The position numbers and the translations under genes are program-made. This document shows positions 25,310 to 38,057 of a stretch of DNA of 64,000 nucleotides, piece after piece (within the stretch, counting starts at the first letter, position 1; each line of letters starts with the position of its first letter). The stretch comes from Podaxis mareebaensis (Eukaryota > Basidiomycota > Agaricomycetes > Agaricales > Agaricaceae): NCBI GenBank assembly GCA_018524725.1, contig JAEUWP010000402.1, positions 223,512 to 287,511 of the forward strand, given 5' to 3'. The notes below the pieces were generated by a model that did not search any database, had not been told where the DNA came from, and saw only the letters and a program-made list of their open reading frames with translations.

Positions 25310-27482
25310 TCGCTTTTCCTCGAACTTGCCTCGAAGAGGTTGTCAATTTCCAACGTCCTGCCGATAGCCATCCAGGCGTTCGCCTTGCTGCCTTGCAGAG
25401 AGCAATGTGGTGGTTTGGGGATGGCAGACAAGACTACAATCATGCGGGCTATCGCGGAAGCTGAATCCAACCAGCATTTTGGGGCAGCGGTTTCCTTCTC
25501 CAAGACGGAGCCCAACTATCTGAAACGCGTGTTCCCTACAGTCTGCTATCATCTGTCATTGAAGGACCCATCCTACAAGGCTTACACGGACGAATTCAGG
25601 CGGACAGACCCCCTTTACTGGAAAAAGACATCGGAACGCCAGTTCGAGAAGCTTTTCGTCATCCCCTGCACCCAAAGGAAGATCCTCAGTAATTCTCGAG
25701 CCTGGTTGATTATGCTGGATGGCTTGGATGAGTGTAGAAATGCTGCTGAAGTGAACGATCGAAGATATGAGCTGGATCAATGCACAATTATCCGTCTCGT
25801 CAGTGCTTTCGTCCAGAAGCATCCCCTGGTACCTCTTATTTGGATCATAGCAAGCCGGCCAGAGCATCATCTTACCACGATATTTTCCCTCACGGACATT
25901 GCTTCGCGCACCCTCAGGGAGAGTATCTTGATTGACTCTCCTGAATCCTGTCAGGACGTGGAACGATATCTCAGAAGCGCTCTTTCCAGCACAGTGCAAC
26001 AGTATCCTCCTCACTTCCGTGAGTCGGAGCCTTGGCCTTCCGAGGACGATGTTCTCAGGATTGCGCGTGTTTCATGCGGTCTCTTCGTCTTCGTAGCCAT
26101 GCTTGTCCAATTTATTCAGGATCCTTATATCGGGAATCCCATTGATCGCTTCGCTGACGTTCTCTCTGTGGTTTAAAAAGCAACACAGGTAAATAGTCAC
26201 TCAGGACGCGTCAATCCTTTCGCTACCCTGGACATGATGTATACCGAGATCCTTCAGAGGATCCCTTCAGAGACGTACGGCGAAACCAGAAGGCTTCTTG
26301 CCTGTTCTCTCTTTAAGCGCACAACCTATCCGCTGCTGCAGGTTTGCAACTTGATGGGGATCAAACAGCATAGGGCCTATGCCGCTCTCCAGAACTTGCA
26401 CTCTGTTCTGGATATCCCGCCTCCCAGCCTCACCCATGAACGTAACATCAAGGTTTTCCACTCCTCATTCTCGGACTTCCTTTTCGACACCAACAGATCC
26501 AGGAATTTCGGAATTGGGCAAGCCGAACTGATCGAAGCAGTTGGAGGCTATTGGCACGCATACTTCAGAATCCTCCAACAGGCGGTTGGCCATGGTGAGC
26601 CTAACATATTCGCACCCTTCACCAATCTCCGCAGCGTTGACCATTGGAAAGGTATTTCACTCGTATGGCAGAGTGTCATCCCGGAGGAAGATAAACAAAT
26701 GCGATTACGCCTTCTCGACGAAGCTCAAAATTGCTGGACTTCTAGTTTCACCAAGTTGCAATCCGTCGACTCTTCAACGATGGGGCTTGCAGGGACGCCC
26801 AACTTCCCCGTTTGCATCTCCATATCCGATTTACTGGAGATACTAGGGCAAATGTATTTCAACAAACTTGACGAGTATATGCCGCAGTCAAACAACTCCG
26901 TTCCTTTTGACTTTTTGGATTCCCTCAGGAACCTTTGCGACGTATGTCACGAGTGCATGGTTCAATGGGCTAATACTCAAATTGACTCGTAGCTCTTCCC
27001 GGAAGAAGTTGAGCAGAGTGGCCTAGTCGAACACGTTACCCTTGACTCTCTCGATCTTGATCGCGTCGACCCTTGTGGTCAGCGGATTCGCTACGTGCTT
27101 GGGCCGTCTGGCGTGCAAGAGGTATGCCAAAGGAGTCTACTTGCGATGCATGGCGCAGACCTCTAATAACTCTTACACTCTGTGACAGGAAACTTGGGAC
27201 TTCGACCTCCTGAGGTCACGAAAGAAGATGTTTGCGTCCACCCCAGTCATGGTATGGGGTCGCCTGGATTCCCTAAAGGGCTCACCATTCAAACTCAATG
27301 TTGGTTTTGAAGGCCTCAACGGACGCATAGCTCGGTCTTGCAAACACGGCACTGGCGACTCTCGATGCTTTGAGAACAGTGATCACGGAGAGCAAAGTTT
27401 TCCTGCAGAGGAGGCGCAGTGCAGTGCATGGGAAGTTTATTTTCTTGCTTACCCCAACGCAGGGTGTGAATTGCACATTTAA
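25310..27482 (+). pseudogene. Second NACHT-type STAND NTPase, decayed
   Basis: A single frame from about 25310 carries a degenerate Walker A, GLGMADKTT, in which the Gly before Lys is Asp. Next come FGAAVSFS, FPTVCYHLS and an intact Walker B, WLIMLDGLDEC. A TAA at 26174-26176 interrupts this frame just before the winged-helix-like part (NPFATLDMMYTEILQR), which continues in the same frame to about 26939. An intron (about 26940-26993) and another (about 27121-27188) lead to a C-terminal tail ending at 27482. The region before Walker A cannot be matched to the usual NACHT linker in one frame. It is related to the NACHT gene at the left edge, on the opposite strand. The lost glycine and the stop suggest it no longer makes a full switch protein, though a sequencing error at the stop is not excluded. 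Confidence 0.68.
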
Positions 27483-28010
27483 GACGAGTAGAAGATCGCA
27501 CCAGGCCCAAGTACTCGGAGTAGTTTTAGTACTAGTTAGTTGCCTCTTGTACAGTATCCCCAAGAGTTCCCTTTCGACACGCACAAAGACCCGCATGCTG
27601 GTCTATTTCGGCTCTATTCACTCTACCTGCGATCGAACATGTAGTGTCACTCATAATGGTTCGGGGGCACGAAGTTTCGCACCCACACAGGGAGCTGTTT
27701 AGCCATGGCGCTTAAGAACTGAGACTAAAGAAATAATATCCCCGTTATCCTCAGGCCCAGGGGTCCGATAAATCAAGCTTTAACTTCAACATGCGACCAT
27801 AAAACCCGGTATCAAATTCTACTAACTAAACCCCTAAGAGTATCTTTCTTTGTAATTCGCCATTTTGAGGGGTAACTAATTCCAAGATTAAAATGTCTAT
27901 GAAAGGGCCGAAGAGTCCATGATCAAGAAACAAGTACAGTAATTTTGCGAGTCCATGAAGACATGAGTCACGACGTGGAGGTGCATAGGGAATAGGAATG
28001 ATGAAGGCGT
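27483..28010. other. Intergenic, 3' flanks of convergent genes
   Basis: The interval lies between the ends of the decayed NACHT gene and the converging aminotransferase gene. I see no further feature. Confidence 0.5.
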
Positions 28011-30501
<2,491 letters not shown>

Positions 30502-31702
30502 GGCTATCTAGGCGAAGGAAGAAGGGCTACAACGAGGAGCAACGAAGTTAGGTGACTCGTCATCAAAGACGATGGCGAGGACAGACCTGTGTTGTGAGTG
30601 GAACGAAAAAAATACGCGTAATGTAGAAGACAAGAGAAGAGATGGATGCCTGAAGTCGAGTTTGGCACGCTCCTGATATTGGGTCCAGAGGATGTCCAAA
30701 CACGGACAAACACACTATCGCCAACTCAACGCATAGCCTCCTATTTCTAAATTTTGATCCCCCTCGCGAGTGTACCGCCTTCCCCCTCATCATACTCACC
30801 CTGCATGTCTGGCTGTGCCTCTTTTACTACTCCATGCACTATTTTTGCCATGGTTTCTTCAATTCTTCCCTATTGGAAACCCAAGTGACGCGCCAGCCGT
30901 CGACCAGTATGCAGGGCCAACACGGCCTCGGTGAGCCCGAGCGGCGCGCTAGCATGCAACCAATGTAAGTTCGATATATCAAGCTTCTCAGCGGCCATCC
31001 CGGAATAGTGCATTCCTATCCAACAACATACCCAGTTTCATTTGTTCTTTCCGCTTACATACGCGATCGCCCTTGGATGCTTGGCACGTTTTCTTGAACC
31101 CGCTTAAACCTATTCCCTGCACATTTTCCAATACCCGATGCCGCAGCTTGTTCAACCCCTCGACAACGTAGATACGTGATTGTTTGACTTCTCACCAAGG
31201 CTTAACACGTCCGTTGTACGTCTTTAGAAGCTCGTACATCGGTCATTAGTAAAACCCTAACCTCTTAATCACAATCAAAGTCCTGGCGCCATCAAACATC
31301 TAGGGTGCACGTTTGAACCCTGACACCGAATAAGGATTCCTTGAGCGCGTCAATGTATAAACAACCGTCCCCAGGACGTCTCCAGATGTGATGCGCTCAG
31401 ACTCTATTCCATCACTATTGTATGAGATCCAAACGGCGTTTCGAACCCGTTTCAAAACTACCGACCCCATAAGGAGATCCTTCGAAATCTGTCCAACAGA
31501 CAGACCGTCGGCAAAGAATAGGGGCCGCCCAGCACCTCCCGTTCTTGTTACATATCGCACAAAGGGGTCGAAGAAGCCGAGCGACAATCTGACGTACAAA
31601 GAACATAAACATGACCATTTCAACTCAACAACTCATACCGATATTTCACAACCCCCACGTTATTCATGAACAAGTAACTACAGGACCCGCACCGCAAGTC
31701 TT
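30502..31702. other. No recognisable gene; promoter of the aminotransferase
   Basis: Overlapping frames at 31300-31669 on both strands have no recognisable content. The proximal part (30502-30850) is probably leader and promoter of the aminotransferase. Confidence 0.4.
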
Positions 31703-33178
31703 CTAAAAGCGGTATTCGACAAGCAGGAAGGCATTCTCAAGCCCAAATCCAGCCAATAATACTCCTGCGGCGATTGTTCGCACTCTCTCCACGTTCCTCG
31801 AGATCTGCAAGTAGAGCTCTAGCGGCCCGAGTACCCTGTCCATACCGCGAGTCCATCAATGAACGTAGATTACTCGAAAGGAGGTTGCCCACTTACACCT
31901 TGAGTGATCCCGCCCTTGGCACTATTAGGGTTTCGGTTGCCATTCGTGGCAGTAGTGTCCGCCGCAGCTGAAGCACCATTGCCTTCGCCGTTGCCATTCT
32001 GCGTCGTACCAGTGGCACCATTCACATTGGCGCTGCCATTGGCCTTCGCATCACTATTACCGTTACCGCGGCCATTACCATTGCCACCAACGTTACCATT
32101 GCCATTGCCACCACCATTACCATTGCCCCCACCATTACCGTTGCCACCACCATTACCGTTGACACCACCATTACCGTTCCCACCACCATTACCATTGCCC
32201 CCACCATTGCCATTACTCTTAGCTTTGCCATTGACAGTTTGTTTCGTAGTAGCGCCACCAATAACCGGGTCACTGGTAGCATCAGCGGCGCTTGAAGTCG
32301 CAGTCGCAGTCGAATTACTAGCAGAACCGCTAGCAGTAGCAGAAGCAGCAGCGTCACCACCACCACCACCAGATTGTTGCACGGCGATGCAATTACCGAA
32401 TCCTCCTAGAGTCTTAAACGACTATACGTCGACAACAGGCGATAGACAAAAAAATGCATGCATAAACAAGATCAAAGTCAGTGGAAATATCTCTAACAGA
32501 AATACACCATGACGGTGCGAGGAGATGAAGAAGAAAATGTCGGATGTACTCACCACAAGGCAAAGATCCCCTGAGGCGCCTCCTGTACACTTTGTACCAG
32601 GAGGAAGGGAAGCGACGATTTGTTGGGAACCTGTATCCCTTGGAGCCTAACAATACACATTATCATCAAGGAAGGAAAGGAGGAAGAAGTACGATAAGGA
32701 GCTCGTCGACAACACGAAGAGGAAGCGATCAACATACCGCATCACCATTCTGGGAAACAGTCATATCAACGAAGTTGGCATTCTTTCCCGTGGCAGCAGC
32801 ATCGACCTTGGCTGTCACTTGTCTTGACCCATCTCGACCACTGCCAGGATTAATTCAATCAGCATTCATTTACAAGTCCGACCGGTATATCAAGATGAGA
32901 ATAACATCAGACTCGGAAACGTGGACTTACCCATTAAAGTTCGTGATAGTCGCAGTGAAGGTACCGTCAGGAGCAGCCTGTACCGGTGTGCTCTGATCTA
33001 TAGCAGAATTCACCCTGACTCCCAGTCCACAGGGGTTAATTCTAGTGGGTCGTTTGGCGTCCCTCCGTACCGGTGCCGCTGAGCCCTTTCCAAGCACAGG
33101 GGCTACAGCAGCGTGAGCATGTACCTCGAGAGACACAGCAAGCAACAGAATGAGGAAGGTCCAGTTTTTAGAGAACAT
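31703..33178 (-). CDS. Egh16-like secreted protein with Asn/Gly repeat tail, 5 exons, 353 aa
   Basis: Exons 33178-32931, 32840-32738, 32646-32554, 32412-31897 and 31804-31703 give a clean frame. A signal peptide (about residues 1-22, ending EVHAHA) precedes the core NPCGLG, PVQAAPDGTFTATITNFNG, GRDGSRQVTAKVD, SLPPGTKCTGG and GGFGNCIAVQQ. These are hallmarks of the Egh16/gas1-like fungal family, first described from appressorium- or infection-expressed genes of plant pathogens; its biochemical role is unknown. After the core comes a Ser/Ala/Thr-rich linker, then about 50 residues of NGNGGG-type repeats, then a final exon with a hydrophobic stretch (TIAAGVLLAGFGL). The splice between CLV and GGFGNC leaves fewer residues than I would expect, so a microexon or another junction is possible. 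Here it need not mean pathogenicity; the family also occurs in saprotrophs. Confidence 0.85.
32060..32216 (-). repeat. 18-nt minisatellite coding for an Asn/Gly repeat
   Basis: Imperfect tandem copies of an 18-nt unit (plus strand CCACCACCATTACCATTG and variants) run through exon 4 of the Egh16-like gene. They keep the frame and encode NGNGGG hexapeptides with a few V, R and S changes. Confidence 0.85.
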
Positions 33179-33437
33179 AGCGATTTAGAAGCGAGTACTG
33201 AATAGGCGGAGCAGGATTAAAGGACGTATTCGGCAAGAAGTTAGCTTTCAAGGCGACAAAGCTTTAGTCACTACTAGAGTGAATTTGACCAGGTTGAGAA
33301 AAGAAGGCTGTAAATGGCTGCTTTCGAAAACAAGAAAGGGAGGAACCAGTCCTAAACGGTGACCTGTAGAAAAATGGGAGGTTGTGAGAAGGAAGATGGG
33401 CGGACCTGGGAGGAAGAAATGCACATGCTCTGTGCGA

Positions 33438-33444
33438 TTATATA
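33438..33444 (-). promoter_or_regulatory. Possible TATA box of the Egh16-like gene
   Basis: The minus strand reads TATATAA about 260 nt before the start codon. The distance implies a long leader, so this is tentative. Confidence 0.35.
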
Positions 33445-34199
33445 CTGATTTCAAGAGTACTGAATGCTGTTGCTCGCTGATCCCATCGCAAGCTCGTGGG
33501 TTATTTCGAAATAACTTGCTTTGAACGAGTCATCAATGCGACGGGATCCGAACAAGGAGATCGATGATATCGAAAGCATTCAATAAGTCTGCAGGGCAAC
33601 CGTCAGTGCATCCGTACGGGTGCAATGATCTTGATTGATACGGGCTAATATCGAATTCCGACTGCGCTGTTGTTCTGGTACCTTGTCCTGGTGTCCTTAT
33701 ATTGCTGAAGTGTCGCCTGAACGATAGACCCTTTTCCCATAACTCGAGCTTTGTATTCTCAGAGGTCAACGCCATTGTCTATTTCCCAGCACAAAGTGAT
33801 AAAGTATGTCATATATGTCTTTATTGTTGGTCGTGTGAGGACGGATAATCACTCACAGGTCGTGATGCCAACAGATTCTCATCCCACGCAAATTGCGACT
33901 GTACAGACGTCACATTGGTATCCTCCCATGGACCGAACAAAGTGGAAGGGTCATGAGGCCACAGAACGCGACGACGATCAGGACTGACAACGAATTGCGG
34001 TTCTTCCTTTCAATTGTTGGACAGCTCGGAGAGGTGTGGCAAACATTGTCATGGTACGAAGAATAACAGAGCTGCGGTTCAAAGTGCAATCAAATCAGCG
34101 AGTTCTGGCGACAACATTATTTTTCAATCTTACCCGACGCCCGAGCAATCATTTGCATGGTTTCCAAAGCTGATCTCTCTGAGCACTTTCTCAGAAGGA
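33445..34199. other. No recognisable gene
   Basis: A minus-strand frame at 33775-33533 begins with ATG (MALTSENTKLELWEKG) but matches nothing I know and cannot be extended with confidence. Confidence 0.35.
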
Positions 34200-34875
34200 T
34201 CAGCGCGGCCGGGGCACCATTATAGCACCCGAAAGCGACCTTTTACACAATACTTCTGGCATCTCATCAGCATGTCGAAGTCCCTTGATTCGTCCTTGGG
34301 GGACGCCAGAAGATGCCACTACCAACAAGGTATGACGTTTCAATGACCGGACCGCAGTGACCAGATTGGGGGCTACTCCCCTGACGTCACCATGCAGTGT
34401 TTGAGTGCGCCAAGGCCACATGTATGCCGCGATTCCGAGCTCCATTCCCGATCCCCCAGCATAAAGCACGTCGACCTCGCTTTCTCCCAGCATCATCTTC
34501 TTGCCATCCACCTATTGTTACCCGCCACAACCTTTACTATGCCATTCCAGTAAGTGCCCCGAATAACTAACCCCAAAATGCGTGATCTCTTGCTACCACA
34601 TCGTAGTTTCCAAGGACCTCGTATTGTTCGTAAGTGTCCGGAGACGAACGGGCAACTATACAAGGACTCACACGTTGTGATATCCCACAGACACGCATAA
34701 ACGCCGCACGATAATTCCGGGGTAGGAAACTGACACTTGATTTGAGTTTCCCCGAGATATTCATAGCTCCGCGTCCGGCAGGCTCCTGTATGTCACATTT
34801 GTCGGTTTCAAGCCCAAGTTTTCGATGCAATTGGGTCGTCATGTCCACATCCGCTAATGTAACCTTTTGGAACAT
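34200..34875 (-). CDS. Hypothetical protein, probable two-exon gene with a phase problem
   Basis: From ATG 34875 an open frame of 102 codons reads like real protein (VTLADVDMTTQLHRKLGL, EPAGRGAMNISGKL, YEQYEVLGNYDVVARDHAFW). A GTTAGT donor near 34568 and an acceptor at about 34512 lead to a second open block (DGKKMMLGESEVDVLYAG, ELGIAAYMWP). The two blocks seem to belong together, because the order YDVVARDHAFW..DGKKM..LGES is smooth. However, the only obvious donor gives the wrong phase for the second block. So either the splice is non-standard, a base is missing, or the gene is decayed. No domain is recognised. The 3' end given is that of the open frame. Confidence 0.4.
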
Positions 34876-37128
34876 TATAACTGGACGTCATCATTGACGG
34901 ATAGTGAGAGTTCTTTTTCGTTGTGAATTCGTTTCCCTAAACAGCTATTATTGCGGTCAGCTCTCGGGTTACAGAAGCCAGCGATGGATCATTTAGGTTG
35001 GATGGTAGCACATACACTAAGACCCACGCAATCGGACGAGTGTAACGGACAAGTATGATCGGATGTTGCTGAGACTGTAGTTTCCCGTATCCTGTAGTTT
35101 CTCCGCTTTTCGTATTTTCAGTGATTCATGAATGCGTTTGGTAGTCGTATGCGTTTACGCGGGGCATGAGAGAATTGGAAGGTTGACTGAAAGGTTTTTA
35201 AGTAGAGAACTGAATAGTAGAATAGGGACTGGGCGGCGCACGGATGCTTGAAGTTCCCACGTCCTTTCCCTCACCAACTTTCGTTTTTACAATTAAGACC
35301 CAACGAATGTCTCTGCTGGTGCCAATTAGCTCGACAAGGACCTATCAATGAGGTTCTCCGACCATGCTTCGGCAGAGATACGTTGATTTTCTCTTACCGT
35401 CATATAGGTGCCTCTATCCGACATACATTGGTACCTCGCAAGGCCGACATACTAATCAATCCTATAGCACAAATGCGCTACGAGCAGGTTTTGGGGTCTC
35501 CAGGCGTCCCCTTGTAATCCAGGCCTCAGAAAGCGTCAAGAGTAACCGATTTCTTCAGCGGACATTCGACCATTATCCGACGACTTCCAGAACCTGGATG
35601 CGAGGCTTGATGCCCTCTAGCACTCTCGGATCGGCCGATGGCAGATAAGTCCAAGAGGGAACGACTTAGGAGAATCATCGGTACAAGCCAGATGAAGCCT
35701 GAAGACATGTGAGTGACATGTCCACTCCGCCGTCATACACAGAAGCACGGCCAACTAGAAATGACCTCTCCTTATATTCAGCAATATCTTTCTTGTTCCG
35801 AGGTTTTCAACAACCTTCACCTTGCTCCTGGCGCCTTCCCTGAATAAGATTCATCTCAACCCAGATTCCACAAGTTCAAGACGCCTGCTCTGGTTGCTTA
35901 AAGCGCCTCTGGCCAACATCTCCACGTGACGCAGCCGTTGAGGAAAATCCTGATTTTTTGCAGAGGACGTTACTCCATCTGGATCCCCGAGGGGCAACAG
36001 CAGAGAAACGCCAGTATACCAATGTCCTGTATGAGCGTAACATCCGCAGAGGATCGCTTGCCTGTCCGAACGAATTTCTCCTCGGCCCTGAGATCCCCGT
36101 CAAGACTTATTTAGATGCCCGGAATTGGTGCACCCCTTTTCCGGCGCTAGGTTGTGCTGACATAGTCATGGCGGCCTGAAATCGAATGCTGCTCCCGAAG
36201 GCCCTTTTGCCCTCGCGTTTCCACTCTTGGGTTTTGGTCGTCCTATTAATTCTGGATATCCCGCTTCCCCCATGCCGTCATGAGGTTTCCGCGCCAACAT
36301 GTACACGAGTCCAACGAGCGTAATCCGAGATAAAGCGAGCATCAGGCAGACGACTTAGCCGGATAGCATCAAGATAGCCAACGTCGACGTGATGATGGTG
36401 GGGAGAATAACCGGCGAACATGAATGCGCGTAGAGTGGCAAAAGAGGGACCCAGCAAGTTTATACCTATTATAACCTGGGACAAAATCGTTCGTCATTCC
36501 TACACCCCCGTCAATATATGGCTTCTCGTACTCATGCGGTCTTCTCTCGAAGCTCGTAATATTTGATATGCTCAAATATCTTATCCCTATTTGAATATTG
36601 CCTGATCGGGTTGAATGCTGCCGCGTGTTTCTGGGGAGCCTATTCGCCTTCCACGATCCCTTGGAAATCCTCCAGTTCAGCTGGTGCGGAAAAACTAGGT
36701 CCACCTTCCTTCGGTCGCGGGATAACTTCTATGTTATTCGGATTGCGAAAGCCCACAGTAATGTGATGAATGGTTGAAGCCGTGCTCCAAGCTGCCGACA
36801 TGGCTTGAGAGACTCATCAGCGTGGAGGCGTACTGGGCACAAAGTTCTGTGAAAATTCTCAGGAGGGACTAGGCTTTCGTGGCGTTCGTGCGTGAGACTA
36901 TTCATTCTCCCCACCCTAGCTCAAGCCCTCCATCTTCCGCGCTGTCCATAACGTGTTCACCACGAGACCCATGCGATAATGAAAATCCAAGTGTTGATGA
37001 GCACAGGATAAGATCCTACGTCTCTCTCCACGTGATTGGACGTTTGCAAAAGTCTTTATTCGATGGAGCCATCAAAGTTGAGCGACTGAACTGCTCAACC
37101 AAACGCTCATCCTCCTTCACCACCAAGC
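34876..37128. other. No recognisable gene
   Basis: Short frames on both strands. A minus-strand piece near 36730-36650 (EVIPRPKEGGPSFSAP) looks protein-like but is isolated and followed by stops. Confidence 0.35.
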
Positions 37129-38057
37129 ATGCCATCCCAATCTCCCCAATTCCCCTTCAACGACCTTCCTCTGGAGCTCCAGCGGGAAATTCTCCTGGCG
37201 AGCGCGCTCGAAGAAATGAGCAACGCAACTCGAATCGTTCGGGTTTCTAAACTGGCTTACAACTGGTGCATGAGACCTCCCAAGCTTCACAGTTGATACT
37301 GACCCTCTACGGCCACTTTAGGATATCTCCAGTCATCTACAACATGGTTACATTGGGGTACGACGATACGGCATTATTTATGCGTACCCTTGCATCAAAA
37401 CCAGCCGAGTTTTTCGCGACTCACGTAAAGTGTCTATGCTTGTCGGTATCTGTGGAACCAGCGGATGCGGAGAAAATTCTATTCACCTGTACAGGGGTGA
37501 AAATGCTTGCGTTCTGGGTCGATTACCTCTCCGCATTTCCTGACTCTTCAATTTCCCATTTGATCTCCCCGCTCCCTCTGCACAGGCTCTCTATCGAGGC
37601 TCAGCACCTTCACGCCATATGCCAGAGCCCCTCCAATCCGTCGAGAGACTTTGACTCTATTTGGTACACTCATCTCACGCAACTCGACGTCGTCTTCTGG
37701 CCCGAGAACGACTCATATACCATCCCTTGCCTCACCCATTTCCCCTGTCTAACGCATGTTGGCTTGTGGCACCCCCACGGGCTTGTCGATGAAAACGTCA
37801 TCCTATTCGTGCTAGACTCCTGTGAACGACTAGAAATCCTGCTCATCGTCGTCGATGAGAGTGACCTGGCTCAAATTCACCTTACGTTCCAAGATCCACG
37901 CGTAGTTCTCATGCCATACCCATCAACGGTTATTCAGGATTGGGAGGCTTCATTCATGGGGAAGCCGAGCACTTGGGCAAGAGCAAAAGAAGCCCGTCGT
38001 GCCAACGCTAAACTAAAGCATGCCTCCGATGGCAGCTCAGGTCAGTGCACTCGATAG
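37129..38057 (+). pseudogene. F-box/LRR-like protein of the agaric type, with a frame break
   Basis: The ATG at 37129 opens an F-box-like start: FNDLPLELQREILLASALEE, then ATRIVRVSKLAYNW. This frame ends at a TGA near 37294. In another frame from about 37266 the protein resumes (LILTLYGHFRISPVIYN, KCLCLSVSVEPADAEKIL, LHRLSIEAQHLH, LTHVGLWH) and runs to 38057, giving the C-terminal part common in Agaricomycete F-box proteins (DWE..WARAKEARR). No intron of plausible length joins the two frames: the overlap is only about 30 nt. A one-base indel near 37290-37300 is the simplest explanation, real or from sequencing. If intact, the protein would be a substrate adaptor for an SCF ubiquitin ligase. 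The F-box assignment rests on the short N-terminal motif and family resemblance. Confidence 0.6.

Noticed and set aside
31904..32512. Long plus-strand open frame (about 200 codons, Pro/Leu-rich) opposite the Egh16-like gene
   Set aside because: It is the antisense of the Asn/Gly repeat, whose low-complexity sequence has no stops on either strand. The minus strand has the signal peptide, family motifs and splice sites.
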